Shown: in pieces, positions 24,886-33,740 of the stretch
How positions within the stretch are numbered: the first letter of the stretch is position 1
Layout: every line of letters starts with the position of its first letter
NCBI GenBank assembly: GCA_963739975.1
Contig: CAVUCK010000012.1
Span: forward strand, 310,001 to 374,000
Source of the DNA: JALZMG01 sp963739975
GTDB lineage: Bacteria > Actinomycetota > Acidimicrobiia > Acidimicrobiales > Ilumatobacteraceae
Direction: 5' to 3'
Length of the DNA stretch: 64,000 nucleotides
Translations under genes and position numbers: made by a program
The notes under the pieces: generated by a model
Told to the model about the DNA's origin: nothing
The model's database searches: none
Seen by the model: only the letters and a program-made list of their open reading frames with translations

Positions 24886-25323
24886 GTGCGCACCCGCACC
24901 CTGTTGCTCCTCGCCGTCGGCTGCGGGCTCGTGATCCTCGTCGCTGGCGTCGTGCAGCTGCTGCGCATCTCGGGCCAGGACGATCCGCCCCGCCCCGCCG
25001 CGGTCGGCACCCCCGTCGCCATCGGGGACCTCACGGTCACGGTCGAGCGCCTCGACGAGGCCGCCGGCGAGGCGACCGTGCTGATCGAGACCGGCGGCGT
25101 CGAGGACGCCGACGGCGCCGGTGAGTTCCGCCTCGTCGTGCCCGGCGCCTCCCTCCAAGCGACCGGCCGGACCGATGGGTCGCTCCCGCCGTGCGTCGGG
25201 ACGACCATCGACGTGCAGCGGTGCTCGCTGACGTTCGACGTGGGCGCCGTCGACGGCAGCAGTCGCGTCCTCCTGTACCGCCGGGGGGACGAGCAGGTCC
25301 GCTGGGACCTCGTCGGCGGCTGA
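24886..25323 (+). CDS. Small membrane-anchored exported protein, unknown function
   Basis: 145 residues from a GTG. A single hydrophobic helix at about 5-26 after MRTRT anchors an extracytoplasmic beta-rich domain. That domain contains PVAIGDLTVTVERLD and a Cys pair (PPCVGTTIDVQRCSLTF) that could form a disulphide. The pattern of a short strand-rich domain after an anchor resembles DUF4352-like proteins, but I cannot assign it. It is divergent from the thioredoxin-like gene 50 bases away. Confidence 0.65.
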   Translation: MRTRTLLLLAVGCGLVILVAGVVQLLRISGQDDPPRPAAVGTPVAIGDLTVTVERLDEAAGEATVLIETGGVEDADGAGEFRLVVPGASLQATGRTDGSLPPCVGTTIDVQRCSLTFDVGAVDGSSRVLLYRRGDEQVRWDLVGG

Positions 25324-25442
25324 CACGAGCACGCCGGACGGCGGCGTCGCCGGCGTCGAAATCAGGTCGACTGATCGCGCGCTTGGGCTACGGTGCGCTG
25401 ACCTCGCGACGCGGCGGTGCGTCGGAGACGGAGGGTAGTTCC

Positions 25443-28400
25443 GTGGCTGAAGCGGCAGGTGCGTCGACGAAGCACTGGGATGGTCGGCTGTCGCGCGACG
25501 GGCACCCGGACCGCGAGTACGACGTCGTCGTGGTCGGGTCCGGCTACGGAGGTGGGGTGCTGGCTCGCCGACTCACCGAGCAGGGACGCTGCGTCGCCGT
25601 GCTCGAGCGGGGCCGCGAGTTCTTCGACGACTTTCCGCACCGCCTGGGCGAGGTCCGACGGAGTACGCAACTGCACGGCAGCAGGTTGGACGTCGGTTCC
25701 TCGACGGCCCTGTTGGACGTGCGGACGGGTCCGGATCTCAGTGTGCTGGTCGGTTGCGGTCTCGGCGGGACATCACTGATCAACGCCAACGTCGCGCTGC
25801 GCCCGGAACCCGCCGTGCTCGATCTGGAGTGGTGGCCGGCGGCGTTGCGCGCCGATGGCGACCGTTTGCAGGCCTGCTTCGACCTGGCGTCAGAGGTACT
25901 GCAGGCCGACCGGCGTCCCCCGCCGCCACTGGCACGAGAGGCGCCGTTCCGCGGCATCGCCCCCGCTCTCGGCGCGAGCATCGCCGACACGCTGCTCACC
26001 ATGCACCGTCCGAGCGAGTGCACCGGTTGCGGCAACTGCATCCTCGGTTGTCGGCAGGGTGCCGATGGAACGGCGGTGACGAGCTATCTGCGCGAGGCCA
26101 AGGACTGCGGTGCTGCGCTGTACACGCTCGTGCGGGTCGATGCCGTCGTCCCCGGGTCGAACCGAGCGTGGCGGGTGCTCGGAGCGAGGACCGACGACCC
26201 GGGCGTGCCGATCACCGTCGAGGCCGACCTTGTCGTGCTGGCTGCCGGGACCCTGGGGTCGACGGAGATCCTCCTGCGCTCGTCGCGCGTCGGGCTGCCA
26301 CTCTCGCGCCGCATTGGCCACCACTTCTCCGGCAACGGCGACTTCCTCGGGGTCGCCTACGACGCCCGCGAGACGATGCAGGCGATGGGCGCCGAGGACA
26401 CCGCCGCCATCGGGACCGCCGGGCCGACCATCACGACGACGCTGAAGGGGACCGCCCGCGGCAAGCCGTACCTGATCCAGGACGGCGCCGTGCCCTTCGC
26501 ACTGAGCCGCCTCATGCCGATGGCGCTGTTCGCCGCCGCCCGAGCAATGGGCGTCGCGCCGCCGGGCGCCGGCCGCAGCCGAATCATCGAGCAGTTCCGC
26601 AGCATGTTCGTCGGACCGCTGGCCGGGGCGACGAGCCGCACGCTCATCCTGCTGCTCACGAGCCAGGACGACGACGATGGCGCATTGCGTTTGGAGCGCG
26701 ATCGCCTCGTCCCGCACTGGCCGGCCGTCGCCCACCGGCCGTCGGCCCGCCTGCAGAACAGCCGGCTGAGCCAGGCCGCCCACCTGCTCGGCGCAACCTA
26801 CATCCCGAGCCCGCTGTGGGGCGGCCCGCTGCGCAAGGCGATGATCACCGTGCACCCGTTGGGGGGCTGCGCGATGGCTGACGATGCCGCGCGCGGCGTG
26901 GTCGACGACGGCGGGCGCGTCTTCTCGGGCCCAACCGGCACGGACGTCCACCCCGGGCTCTACGTGGCCGACGGCTCGATCATCCCGCGGTCCATCGGCG
27001 CCAACCCATCGCTGACGATCACCGCCCTCGCCGAGCGCATCGCCCAGAAGATCGGTGAGGCCGAGAGCGATGCGGTGGAACCGAAACCCCAGCCGCTCCA
27101 TCAAGTGCTGCGCGAACTGCCTGCGGTCGCCGCGTCGGGAGCGGCGACGCGGATGTCGTGGCGCGAGCGACTCGACGGCTTCGTCTCGGCCGACGGTGCG
27201 TTGGATCCGGACTTCGGCGACAAGCGCGGTCGCCTGGAGCACTCGTTGATCAGCCTCCGCCTGCAGGTCGAGGTCCCCGATCTCGACAGGCTCTTCGAGC
27301 ACCCGGAGACACCGTGCCGGCTCAGTGGCCACGTGATCCTGCGCGGACTCGGCGCCGGGCCGGAGGGTTGGCTGACGATCGAGCAGGGCGCGTTCATCCT
27401 CTTCGAGTCGGACCCGGATCGCGTGGATCGGTGGGCGATGGAGTACCGGATGGACCTCGTCGATCCTGCTGACCAGCAGCGGTACCGGCTCGAAGGGATC
27501 AAGCCACTGCACGACAACCCCGGTGCCGACATGTGGCCGGACCTCACGACGTTGCGCCTCGTGGTCACGGACCAGGCCGGTGGCGCAGTCTGCGCCGGCA
27601 AGGCAAGGATCGGCGTGGCCGGTGTGGCCCGGATGGTCGACAGCATGCAGGTCCACGGCGTGGGACCGCGCAGAGCGCGATGGCTGAAGACCCGGTTCCT
27701 GTTGCGATTCGCCGGCCACGTCAACGAGGTCTACGGCAAGGCGCTGGCCACACCCGTCCAGTTCGAGCGGCTCGGCAAGTCGCTCGTCACTCCGAAGCGC
27801 CCGAAGCACACCGGTGAGCACTGGTTCGTCGAGGGCGACCGATGGGTCCACGACCGGCCCGCCGACGGCGTCTTCTGTCCGGTGAGGTTGACGCACTTCG
27901 CCCCCGAGCCCGCCACGGGGACGGCCAAGGGCCCGGTGATCCTGGCGCCTGGGCTGGCGATGGCCGCCGACTCGTTCCTCGGCCCGACCGAGGAGAACCT
28001 CGTCAACCACCTGCTCGGGCGCGGCTACGACGTCTGGCTCTTCGACTACCGGGCGTCGACCGACCTGCGCTCCCACGTCACCGCCTACACGCTCGACGAC
28101 ATCGCCCGTTTCGACTGGCCCACGGCCGTGGCTCACGTCCTTGAGGAGACGGGCCGGCCCGACCTGCAGATCGTCGGACATTGCATGGGTTCGATGACGG
28201 CACAGATGGCCGTCCTCGACGGGATGAAGGGGGTGCGCTCGATGGTTTGCTCGCAGACCACCGTGCACCCGCGGATGACGCCGTTCAGCCGGCTACGGGC
28301 GCACTCGCGGCTGTCGTCGCTGCTGCAGGCGGTAGGCGTGCGTGCCGTCGAGCCACCCACCGCTGGGTTCAAGCCGGCGACGGCGCTGATGGACCTCCTC

Positions 28401-28865
28401 TACCGGGCCAACCCTGACCTCAAGGGGGAGCGGTGCAGCAACCCGCGGTGCCGCTGGACCTGGATGTTCTTCGGTGCCGTCCACCACCACGACCGTCTCA
28501 CCCGCGATGCCCACAACTGGGCGGCGCATCAGTTCGGTGCGGGCGGCATCGGCGCCCTCGACCACATCGCCCGCATCGCCCGCAACAAGTTCGTCCGCGC
28601 CGCCAACGGCGACGACATCTACAACCATCCGGAGCGAATGGCCAAGCTGCCGATCCTCTTCCTGGTCGGCGAGCTGAACAAGATCTTCCTGCCCGAAGGG
28701 GTCTGCGCGACGATGCGCTGGCTGCAGGCGGCGAACGGCGGCGGGCCGTACGAACGGGCGCTGATCCCGGGCTACGCCCACTACGACTGCCTCGCCGGTC
28801 GCAACGCCCATCTGGACGTCTTCCCCGTCATCACGAAGCATCTCGACCGCTACAACGAGCCGTGA
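25443..28865 (+). CDS. GMC oxidoreductase fused to an alpha/beta hydrolase
   Basis: 1140 residues from GTG 25443, after GGAGGGTAGTTCC. Residues 25-545 form a GMC/cholesterol-oxidase-type flavoprotein: VVVGSGYGGGVLA (FAD), a Cys set at 193, 196, 199 and 203 (CTGCGNCILGC), HPLGGCAMA and ADGSIIPRSIGANPSLT. A middle domain of about 230 residues follows. Residues 800-1140 are an alpha/beta hydrolase with VGHCMGSM, where Cys914 replaces the usual Ser nucleophile, and a late YAHYDCL His. Such fusions are known in sterol- and lipid-degrading bacteria. A hydroxy-steroid or alkanol substrate is inferred, not shown. Confidence 0.88.
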   Translation: MAEAAGASTKHWDGRLSRDGHPDREYDVVVVGSGYGGGVLARRLTEQGRCVAVLERGREFFDDFPHRLGEVRRSTQLHGSRLDVGSSTALLDVRTGPDLSVLVGCGLGGTSLINANVALRPEPAVLDLEWWPAALRADGDRLQACFDLASEVLQADRRPPPPLAREAPFRGIAPALGASIADTLLTMHRPSECTGCGNCILGCRQGADGTAVTSYLREAKDCGAALYTLVRVDAVVPGSNRAWRVLGARTDDPGVPITVEADLVVLAAGTLGSTEILLRSSRVGLPLSRRIGHHFSGNGDFLGVAYDARETMQAMGAEDTAAIGTAGPTITTTLKGTARGKPYLIQDGAVPFALSRLMPMALFAAARAMGVAPPGAGRSRIIEQFRSMFVGPLAGATSRTLILLLTSQDDDDGALRLERDRLVPHWPAVAHRPSARLQNSRLSQAAHLLGATYIPSPLWGGPLRKAMITVHPLGGCAMADDAARGVVDDGGRVFSGPTGTDVHPGLYVADGSIIPRSIGANPSLTITALAERIAQKIGEAESDAVEPKPQPLHQVLRELPAVAASGAATRMSWRERLDGFVSADGALDPDFGDKRGRLEHSLISLRLQVEVPDLDRLFEHPETPCRLSGHVILRGLGAGPEGWLTIEQGAFILFESDPDRVDRWAMEYRMDLVDPADQQRYRLEGIKPLHDNPGADMWPDLTTLRLVVTDQAGGAVCAGKARIGVAGVARMVDSMQVHGVGPRRARWLKTRFLLRFAGHVNEVYGKALATPVQFERLGKSLVTPKRPKHTGEHWFVEGDRWVHDRPADGVFCPVRLTHFAPEPATGTAKGPVILAPGLAMAADSFLGPTEENLVNHLLGRGYDVWLFDYRASTDLRSHVTAYTLDDIARFDWPTAVAHVLEETGRPDLQIVGHCMGSMTAQMAVLDGMKGVRSMVCSQTTVHPRMTPFSRLRAHSRLSSLLQAVGVRAVEPPTAGFKPATALMDLLYRANPDLKGERCSNPRCRWTWMFFGAVHHHDRLTRDAHNWAAHQFGAGGIGALDHIARIARNKFVRAANGDDIYNHPERMAKLPILFLVGELNKIFLPEGVCATMRWLQAANGGGPYERALIPGYAHYDCLAGRNAHLDVFPVITKHLDRYNEP

Positions 28866-31800
28866 CCGACACCAGCCCGAGTTGGCCGGCCAGGCGCCGG
28901 CCGATGCCGACGAGGGTCTCCGCGCGGGTCGCGTCTCCTGGCCCGCCTCGGGCCGCCAACGCCTCGGCCAGCGCGACGCTGGACAGGGAGACGTAGGCCG
29001 TCGCGCTCATCCGGCGGTGGCGCTCCAGTGCGGCCTCATGGTGGCCGACCGCCTCATCCCATCGCTGCAGCAGCGCCGCCAGATCACCGAGGTGGTGATC
29101 CACCGACCCGAGGAACGACACCTGACCCAGCGCGGCATTGCGACCGCGGTAGGGCAGCAGGGCGGCGTACAGCTGCGCCGCGCACGGAGCCAGGTGCAGC
29201 GCCCGCACGGTGTGCGTCGCGGCCACCGTCACGGGCCACCAGTCGAGGGTCGGTTCCTGGGTGAGGTACCGGTCGAGATCGAGGTCGACCAGATGGTCGT
29301 GGGCGGCCGCCAAGCCGCCGGTCTCCGCCTCGATCCACGCGATGGTTGCCCGCCACGTCGGTCGCAGCGGTTCGAAGGCGACGAGCTGGCGGTGGTACTC
29401 GATTCGCTCGGCGAGGCGACCCTGGAACCAACGCCACGGGAGCAGCTGCATGGCCTGGGCGATGCTGGCGTGCACGCGGTGCCCACGCGCCTGCATGATC
29501 GAGCGGGCCTTCTTGGCCAGCTGCTCCGCGTCGGCGAACCGGCCGGCGTTGCCGGCCTGTACAGCGTCGTAGCTCAACGAGAGTCGCAGGTACTCCGGCA
29601 GCTGCAGCTCGTCGGCCAGCGCCTGCAGTTCGGCGGCGACGTCGTCGGCGGTGCTGTCACCGAGGCTGAGCAACGCGTGGAGCCGGCACTTGGCCCCCTG
29701 GGCGACAAGTGGCAGGTCGCCCAATCGTCGTCCGAGGTGCTCGACCTCGGCGCCCATCGCCAGGCGGGCCTCGACGTCGTCGGGCCCATCGAGCGCCCAG
29801 TAGTTGTTGAGGAGGACCGTGGCCAGCGTCCGGTCGTCGCCGAGGCGTCGGGCCATGGCGACGGCCTCGCCGCACTGCGCCGCACGCTCGTGGCGCGGCT
29901 GGACCCAGTACTCGGCTTGGGCCAGTCGGCCGACGAGCAGCGCCCGCTCAACGCTGTCACCCCGGCCCGACCCACTCATCGTGTCGCGCAACAACGCCAG
30001 CGCAGGGAGGTCGATGCCGGTCCCGGTCGGGATCTCCCCGCCGTAGGCCAACGCGGCTCGCGCCGCCAGGTCGTTGCGCTGCAACCGTCTGGCCAGCGCG
30101 GCCGCCTCGACGAGCGAGGGCTTGGCCTCCTCGATGTTGCCGAAGCGATTCTGGGCATCGGCCAGTGCGAGCAGCAGGTCGACTCGCTCGTCCGTCGCCC
30201 GTTCGCTTCCGATGCTGGCCAGCGCCGACTGGAAGTGATCGGCGGCGACATCGAAGGCGAGGTTGTGGAGCGCCCGCTCGCCGGCCATTCGCAGGTAGCG
30301 CACGGCGCCATCTCGACCGGCCGGGCCGGCGTGCGCGTAGTGGCGGGCCAGTTCGTCGACGGGCACCTCCTGGCCGCTCTCTGCTCGGGCCTCCAAGGCG
30401 CGTGCGGTGGCGAGGTGCAACCGTGCTCGCCGCGCCCCTGAGAGCTGGTCGTAGATGGCCCGCCGCACCACCGCGTGGGCGAAGCGGTGCTGGTCCGGTG
30501 GATGCTGCTCGAGCACCAGCCGATGATCGAGTGTCTGCTCCAGCGCGGCCAGCGCGCTGGCGTCGTCGAGCCCGGCGACCTCGGCAACGACGGCGAGGTC
30601 GAACTCGACGCCGGCGACGGACGCGCACGTCAGCAGTGACTGGGCCGCAGCGGACAGGCGCTCCGTCCGCCCGCGCACGACCGCCGGCAAGGTGTCGGGG
30701 ATGCCGAGATCGCTCACCGCGGTGGCGCTGGCCCAAACACCGTCGCGTTGCACGATGAACCCGGACTCGACAAGGTCGCGCACCAGCTCGTGAACGAAGA
30801 GCGAGTTTCCGCCGGTCTCGCGCTGCAGCCACGCAGCGAACGCCGTGCCGTCGTCGCCGAGCTCGTGGCCGGCCTGGGCCTCCAGCAGCAGCTCGATGTC
30901 CGCCGCCGTGAGACCGGCCAGTGCGAACTCGATGGGCTGACTGCGACGGCGCATCGCCCCGACTTCGTCGTGCAGCTCCGAACCGCCCGGCGCGGTGTCA
31001 CGGAACGCGGCGACGATGCACAATCGGCGGGTCGGCACGGATCGCGTCAAATGACGCAGGAGGAGGAGGGTCGAGTGATCGGCCCAATGCAGGTCGTCCA
31101 CGATCACGACGACGGGTCGCGCCTCAGCGAGGTACCCGAGCGCCTGATCGACGGCTTCGAACATCCGGTACCGCTGGGTTTCGAGATCGAGCCCAGGAGG
31201 CGAGACGGCGGCGATGCGCGAGGCGATCTGCGGGAACAGCACCGCCAGGTCGCCTGACAGCTCGCCGGCCGACAGGGCGTACGGGTCGAACGTGACGACG
31301 TGGTTGAGCGCCTCGACGAACGGCTGGAACGGCACGACGGCGTGCTCGTCGCAGTGCCCGAACAGCACGAGGCAGCCCTGCGAGTCGGCATCGATGGCGA
31401 ACTCACCGAGCAAGCTCGATTTGCCGATGCCGGGTTCTCCGGAGACGAGCACGACGAGGCCGCGGCCGTTGGCCGTTGCGTCCCCGATCGCCGCCGACGT
31501 CGTCACCAGCTGATCGGCGCGGCCGACGAATGGTGTCGTCGCCGATCCGACCCAGGACAGGTCGGACGGGATCGAGCTCGTCTCGATCTTGTCGGTGCTG
31601 CGCGTCGGCCGTAGCACGTATGCCGGCTCGGGCCGGCGGAACCCGCGCAACACCTTGGTCCCGATCGGGGCGACATCCCACCCGTGGGGGACGCAACCGA
31701 CGACCGCCTGTGCCGTCGCGGCACTGAGGACGATCTGGTCCCCGGCCACCAGCGCCCGCAGCCGAGCGCCACGATTGGGCACGGCGCCGACGAGATCGCC

Positions 31801-32151
31801 GTCCGGGTCGTCGGGAGCCCGCGTGCTGATGGCGATGCGGACACGGGCCCGTTGGCGAGTCGGCCAGGACATGGCGAGCAGGCGCTCATGGATGGCTGCG
31901 GCTGCACCGACGGCCGCGGTTGGCGCGGAAAAGACGGAGAAGGTGGAGTCGCCCTCGCCGCGCGATCGAACGAGGTGCCCCCCACGCTCGGTGACCACCT
32001 GCTCGATCAGCGCCTCGTGGGCGACGACCGCCAGCGACATGGCGACCGGGTCGAGGTCCCACAGCGCGACCGATCCTTCGATGTCGGTCATCAGCACCGC
32101 GTTGCCTGGTGCCGGTTCGGCCGATCCCTCCGCTGTCGTGAGCACGCCCAT
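28831..32151 (-). CDS. Adenylate/guanylate cyclase-domain, AAA ATPase and TPR regulator
   Basis: 1106 residues from ATG 32151. Residues 18-180 form a class III cyclase homology domain (VLMTDIEGSVALW with Asp23, then RSRGEGDSTFSVF with Asp68). Residues 205-460 form a STAND-type ATPase with TPFVGRADQL, Walker A GEPGIGKSS (238-246) and Walker B VVVIVDDLHWAD (347-358). The rest is alpha-helical with tetratricopeptide-like repeats. This architecture is common in actinobacterial signalling proteins; the C-terminus lacks a LuxR helix-turn-helix, and whether it makes a cyclic nucleotide is uncertain. It overlaps the convergent fusion gene by 35 bases. Confidence 0.85.
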   Translation of the reverse strand: MGVLTTAEGSAEPAPGNAVLMTDIEGSVALWDLDPVAMSLAVVAHEALIEQVVTERGGHLVRSRGEGDSTFSVFSAPTAAVGAAAAIHERLLAMSWPTRQRARVRIAISTRAPDDPDGDLVGAVPNRGARLRALVAGDQIVLSAATAQAVVGCVPHGWDVAPIGTKVLRGFRRPEPAYVLRPTRSTDKIETSSIPSDLSWVGSATTPFVGRADQLVTTSAAIGDATANGRGLVVLVSGEPGIGKSSLLGEFAIDADSQGCLVLFGHCDEHAVVPFQPFVEALNHVVTFDPYALSAGELSGDLAVLFPQIASRIAAVSPPGLDLETQRYRMFEAVDQALGYLAEARPVVVIVDDLHWADHSTLLLLRHLTRSVPTRRLCIVAAFRDTAPGGSELHDEVGAMRRRSQPIEFALAGLTAADIELLLEAQAGHELGDDGTAFAAWLQRETGGNSLFVHELVRDLVESGFIVQRDGVWASATAVSDLGIPDTLPAVVRGRTERLSAAAQSLLTCASVAGVEFDLAVVAEVAGLDDASALAALEQTLDHRLVLEQHPPDQHRFAHAVVRRAIYDQLSGARRARLHLATARALEARAESGQEVPVDELARHYAHAGPAGRDGAVRYLRMAGERALHNLAFDVAADHFQSALASIGSERATDERVDLLLALADAQNRFGNIEEAKPSLVEAAALARRLQRNDLAARAALAYGGEIPTGTGIDLPALALLRDTMSGSGRGDSVERALLVGRLAQAEYWVQPRHERAAQCGEAVAMARRLGDDRTLATVLLNNYWALDGPDDVEARLAMGAEVEHLGRRLGDLPLVAQGAKCRLHALLSLGDSTADDVAAELQALADELQLPEYLRLSLSYDAVQAGNAGRFADAEQLAKKARSIMQARGHRVHASIAQAMQLLPWRWFQGRLAERIEYHRQLVAFEPLRPTWRATIAWIEAETGGLAAAHDHLVDLDLDRYLTQEPTLDWWPVTVAATHTVRALHLAPCAAQLYAALLPYRGRNAALGQVSFLGSVDHHLGDLAALLQRWDEAVGHHEAALERHRRMSATAYVSLSSVALAEALAARGGPGDATRAETLVGIGRRLAGQLGLVSVTARCSGRDAS

Positions 32152-32294
32152 CCTCCCGCACCGATGGCGACTCCTGTCGTCACGGACGCTACTGCACGCT
32201 TGCTTCGATCCGAGGGCCGAATCACCAGGCGGCGGCCTGATGGCGCCACTCGCGCCCGGCGCTACCGTGGCCGGGCAGAGCAACGTGCGGCTCC

Positions 32295-33722
32295 GTGCCG
32301 CCGACGGAAGAGGTGATCGCGACGTCCGAGCAGTTCGATCTCGTGGTGATCGGCGGGGGACCCGGCGGGTACGCGTCCGTGCTGTACGCCGCATCGGCGG
32401 GCGTCAAGGCGGCGCTCGTCGAGATGGATGCGCTCGGCGGCACATGCCTCAACCGCGGCTGCATCCCGGCCAAGGCGTTCCTGGAGACCGCCGCCGTGCA
32501 CCGCCACGTCGCCCACTCCGCCGAGTTCGGGATCGAGTCGAGCGCGCCGTCGGTCAACTTCGCCGTGACCCAGGAGCGCAAGAACAAGATCGTCGCCGGC
32601 CTCGTCGGTGGCATCGCCGCCATGTGCAAGGGCCGCAAGGTCGAGGTGTTCAACGGCGTCGGCAGCCTCGGGCCCGACCACACCGTCACGGTCACCGCCC
32701 CTGACGGCACCACGACGGAGATCACTGGCGACTCCGTGATCCTCGCCGCTGGATCCGTGCCGCGGCTGATCCCGAACTTCGAGCGCGGTGGGCCGATCAT
32801 GACCAGCGACGAGGTGCTCGACCTGGACCACGTCCCGGCCCGGATGGTGGTCATCGGCGGCGGCGCCATCGGCTGCGAGTTCGCCTCGACCTTCGCCGAT
32901 CTTGGCGCCGAGGTGACGATCCTGGAAGGCCTGCCCAAGATCCTGCCCGGGCTGGACAACGACCTGGCCAACGTCGTGGTGCGCAGCTTCAAGAAGAAGC
33001 AGATCGACATCAAGACGGGGGTCAAGGTCACCGGCCACACGCCCAGCGACTCGGGCGGCACGACCGTCCACTTCGGTGACGACGAGCACCTCGAGGTCGA
33101 CGCCGTCGTCGTGTCGGTCGGCCGGCGACCCTTCGCCGACAAGCTCGGGCTCGACGGCACCGGCGTCAAGGTCGACGAGCGCGGCTTCGTCGTCGTCGAC
33201 GAGTACTGCCGCACCGGCGAGGACGGCGTGTTCGCCATCGGCGACCTGATCGACACGCCGCAGCTGGCCCACGTCGGCTACGCCGAGGCGATCCTCGTGG
33301 TCAAGCAGACCCTCGGTGAGGACGTCGTGCCCGTGATGTACGACCGCGTGCCATGGGCGATCTACTGCCACCCCGAGGTGGCGTGGGCCGGGCCGGACGA
33401 AGCCCAGGCAAAGGCGGCCGGCTACGACGTCGTCGTCGCCAAGCACCCGTTCAAGTTCAACTCGCGGGCGATGATCATCGGTGAGACGGAGGGCCTGGCC
33501 AAGATCATCGCCGAGAAGGGCCCGGACGGCCGCGCCGGCCGGGTGCTCGGCGTGCACATGGTCGGGCCGTGGGTCACCGAGCAGCTGAGCGGCGGCTACC
33601 TGGCGGTCAACTGGGAGGCCACCGTGGACGAGGTGGCCGAGTTCATCCAGCCCCACCCGAGCCTGAGCGAGCTGTTCGGCGAGACCGTGATGTCCCTGAC
33701 GGGGCGCAACTTCAATGGCTGA
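32295..33722 (+). CDS. lpdA: Dihydrolipoyl dehydrogenase (E3)
   Basis: 475 residues. FAD motif VVIGGGPGGY near residue 17, redox disulphide Cys51-Cys56 in GGTCLNRGCIPAK, NAD motif MVVIGGGAIGCEFAS, FAIGDLI, and the C-terminal HPHPSLSELFGE carrying the catalytic His-Glu. It reoxidises dihydrolipoyl groups on E2 and passes electrons to NAD. It is the first gene of an lpdA-E2-lipBA-peptidase operon with gaps of 18 bases or less. GTG 32295 is the longest start; GTG 32313 is equally plausible. It is divergent from the cyclase/AAA gene. Confidence 0.95.
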   Translation: MPPTEEVIATSEQFDLVVIGGGPGGYASVLYAASAGVKAALVEMDALGGTCLNRGCIPAKAFLETAAVHRHVAHSAEFGIESSAPSVNFAVTQERKNKIVAGLVGGIAAMCKGRKVEVFNGVGSLGPDHTVTVTAPDGTTTEITGDSVILAAGSVPRLIPNFERGGPIMTSDEVLDLDHVPARMVVIGGGAIGCEFASTFADLGAEVTILEGLPKILPGLDNDLANVVVRSFKKKQIDIKTGVKVTGHTPSDSGGTTVHFGDDEHLEVDAVVVSVGRRPFADKLGLDGTGVKVDERGFVVVDEYCRTGEDGVFAIGDLIDTPQLAHVGYAEAILVVKQTLGEDVVPVMYDRVPWAIYCHPEVAWAGPDEAQAKAAGYDVVVAKHPFKFNSRAMIIGETEGLAKIIAEKGPDGRAGRVLGVHMVGPWVTEQLSGGYLAVNWEATVDEVAEFIQPHPSLSELFGETVMSLTGRNFNG

Positions 33723-33740
33723 CGAGAACGGAGCGGCGCG

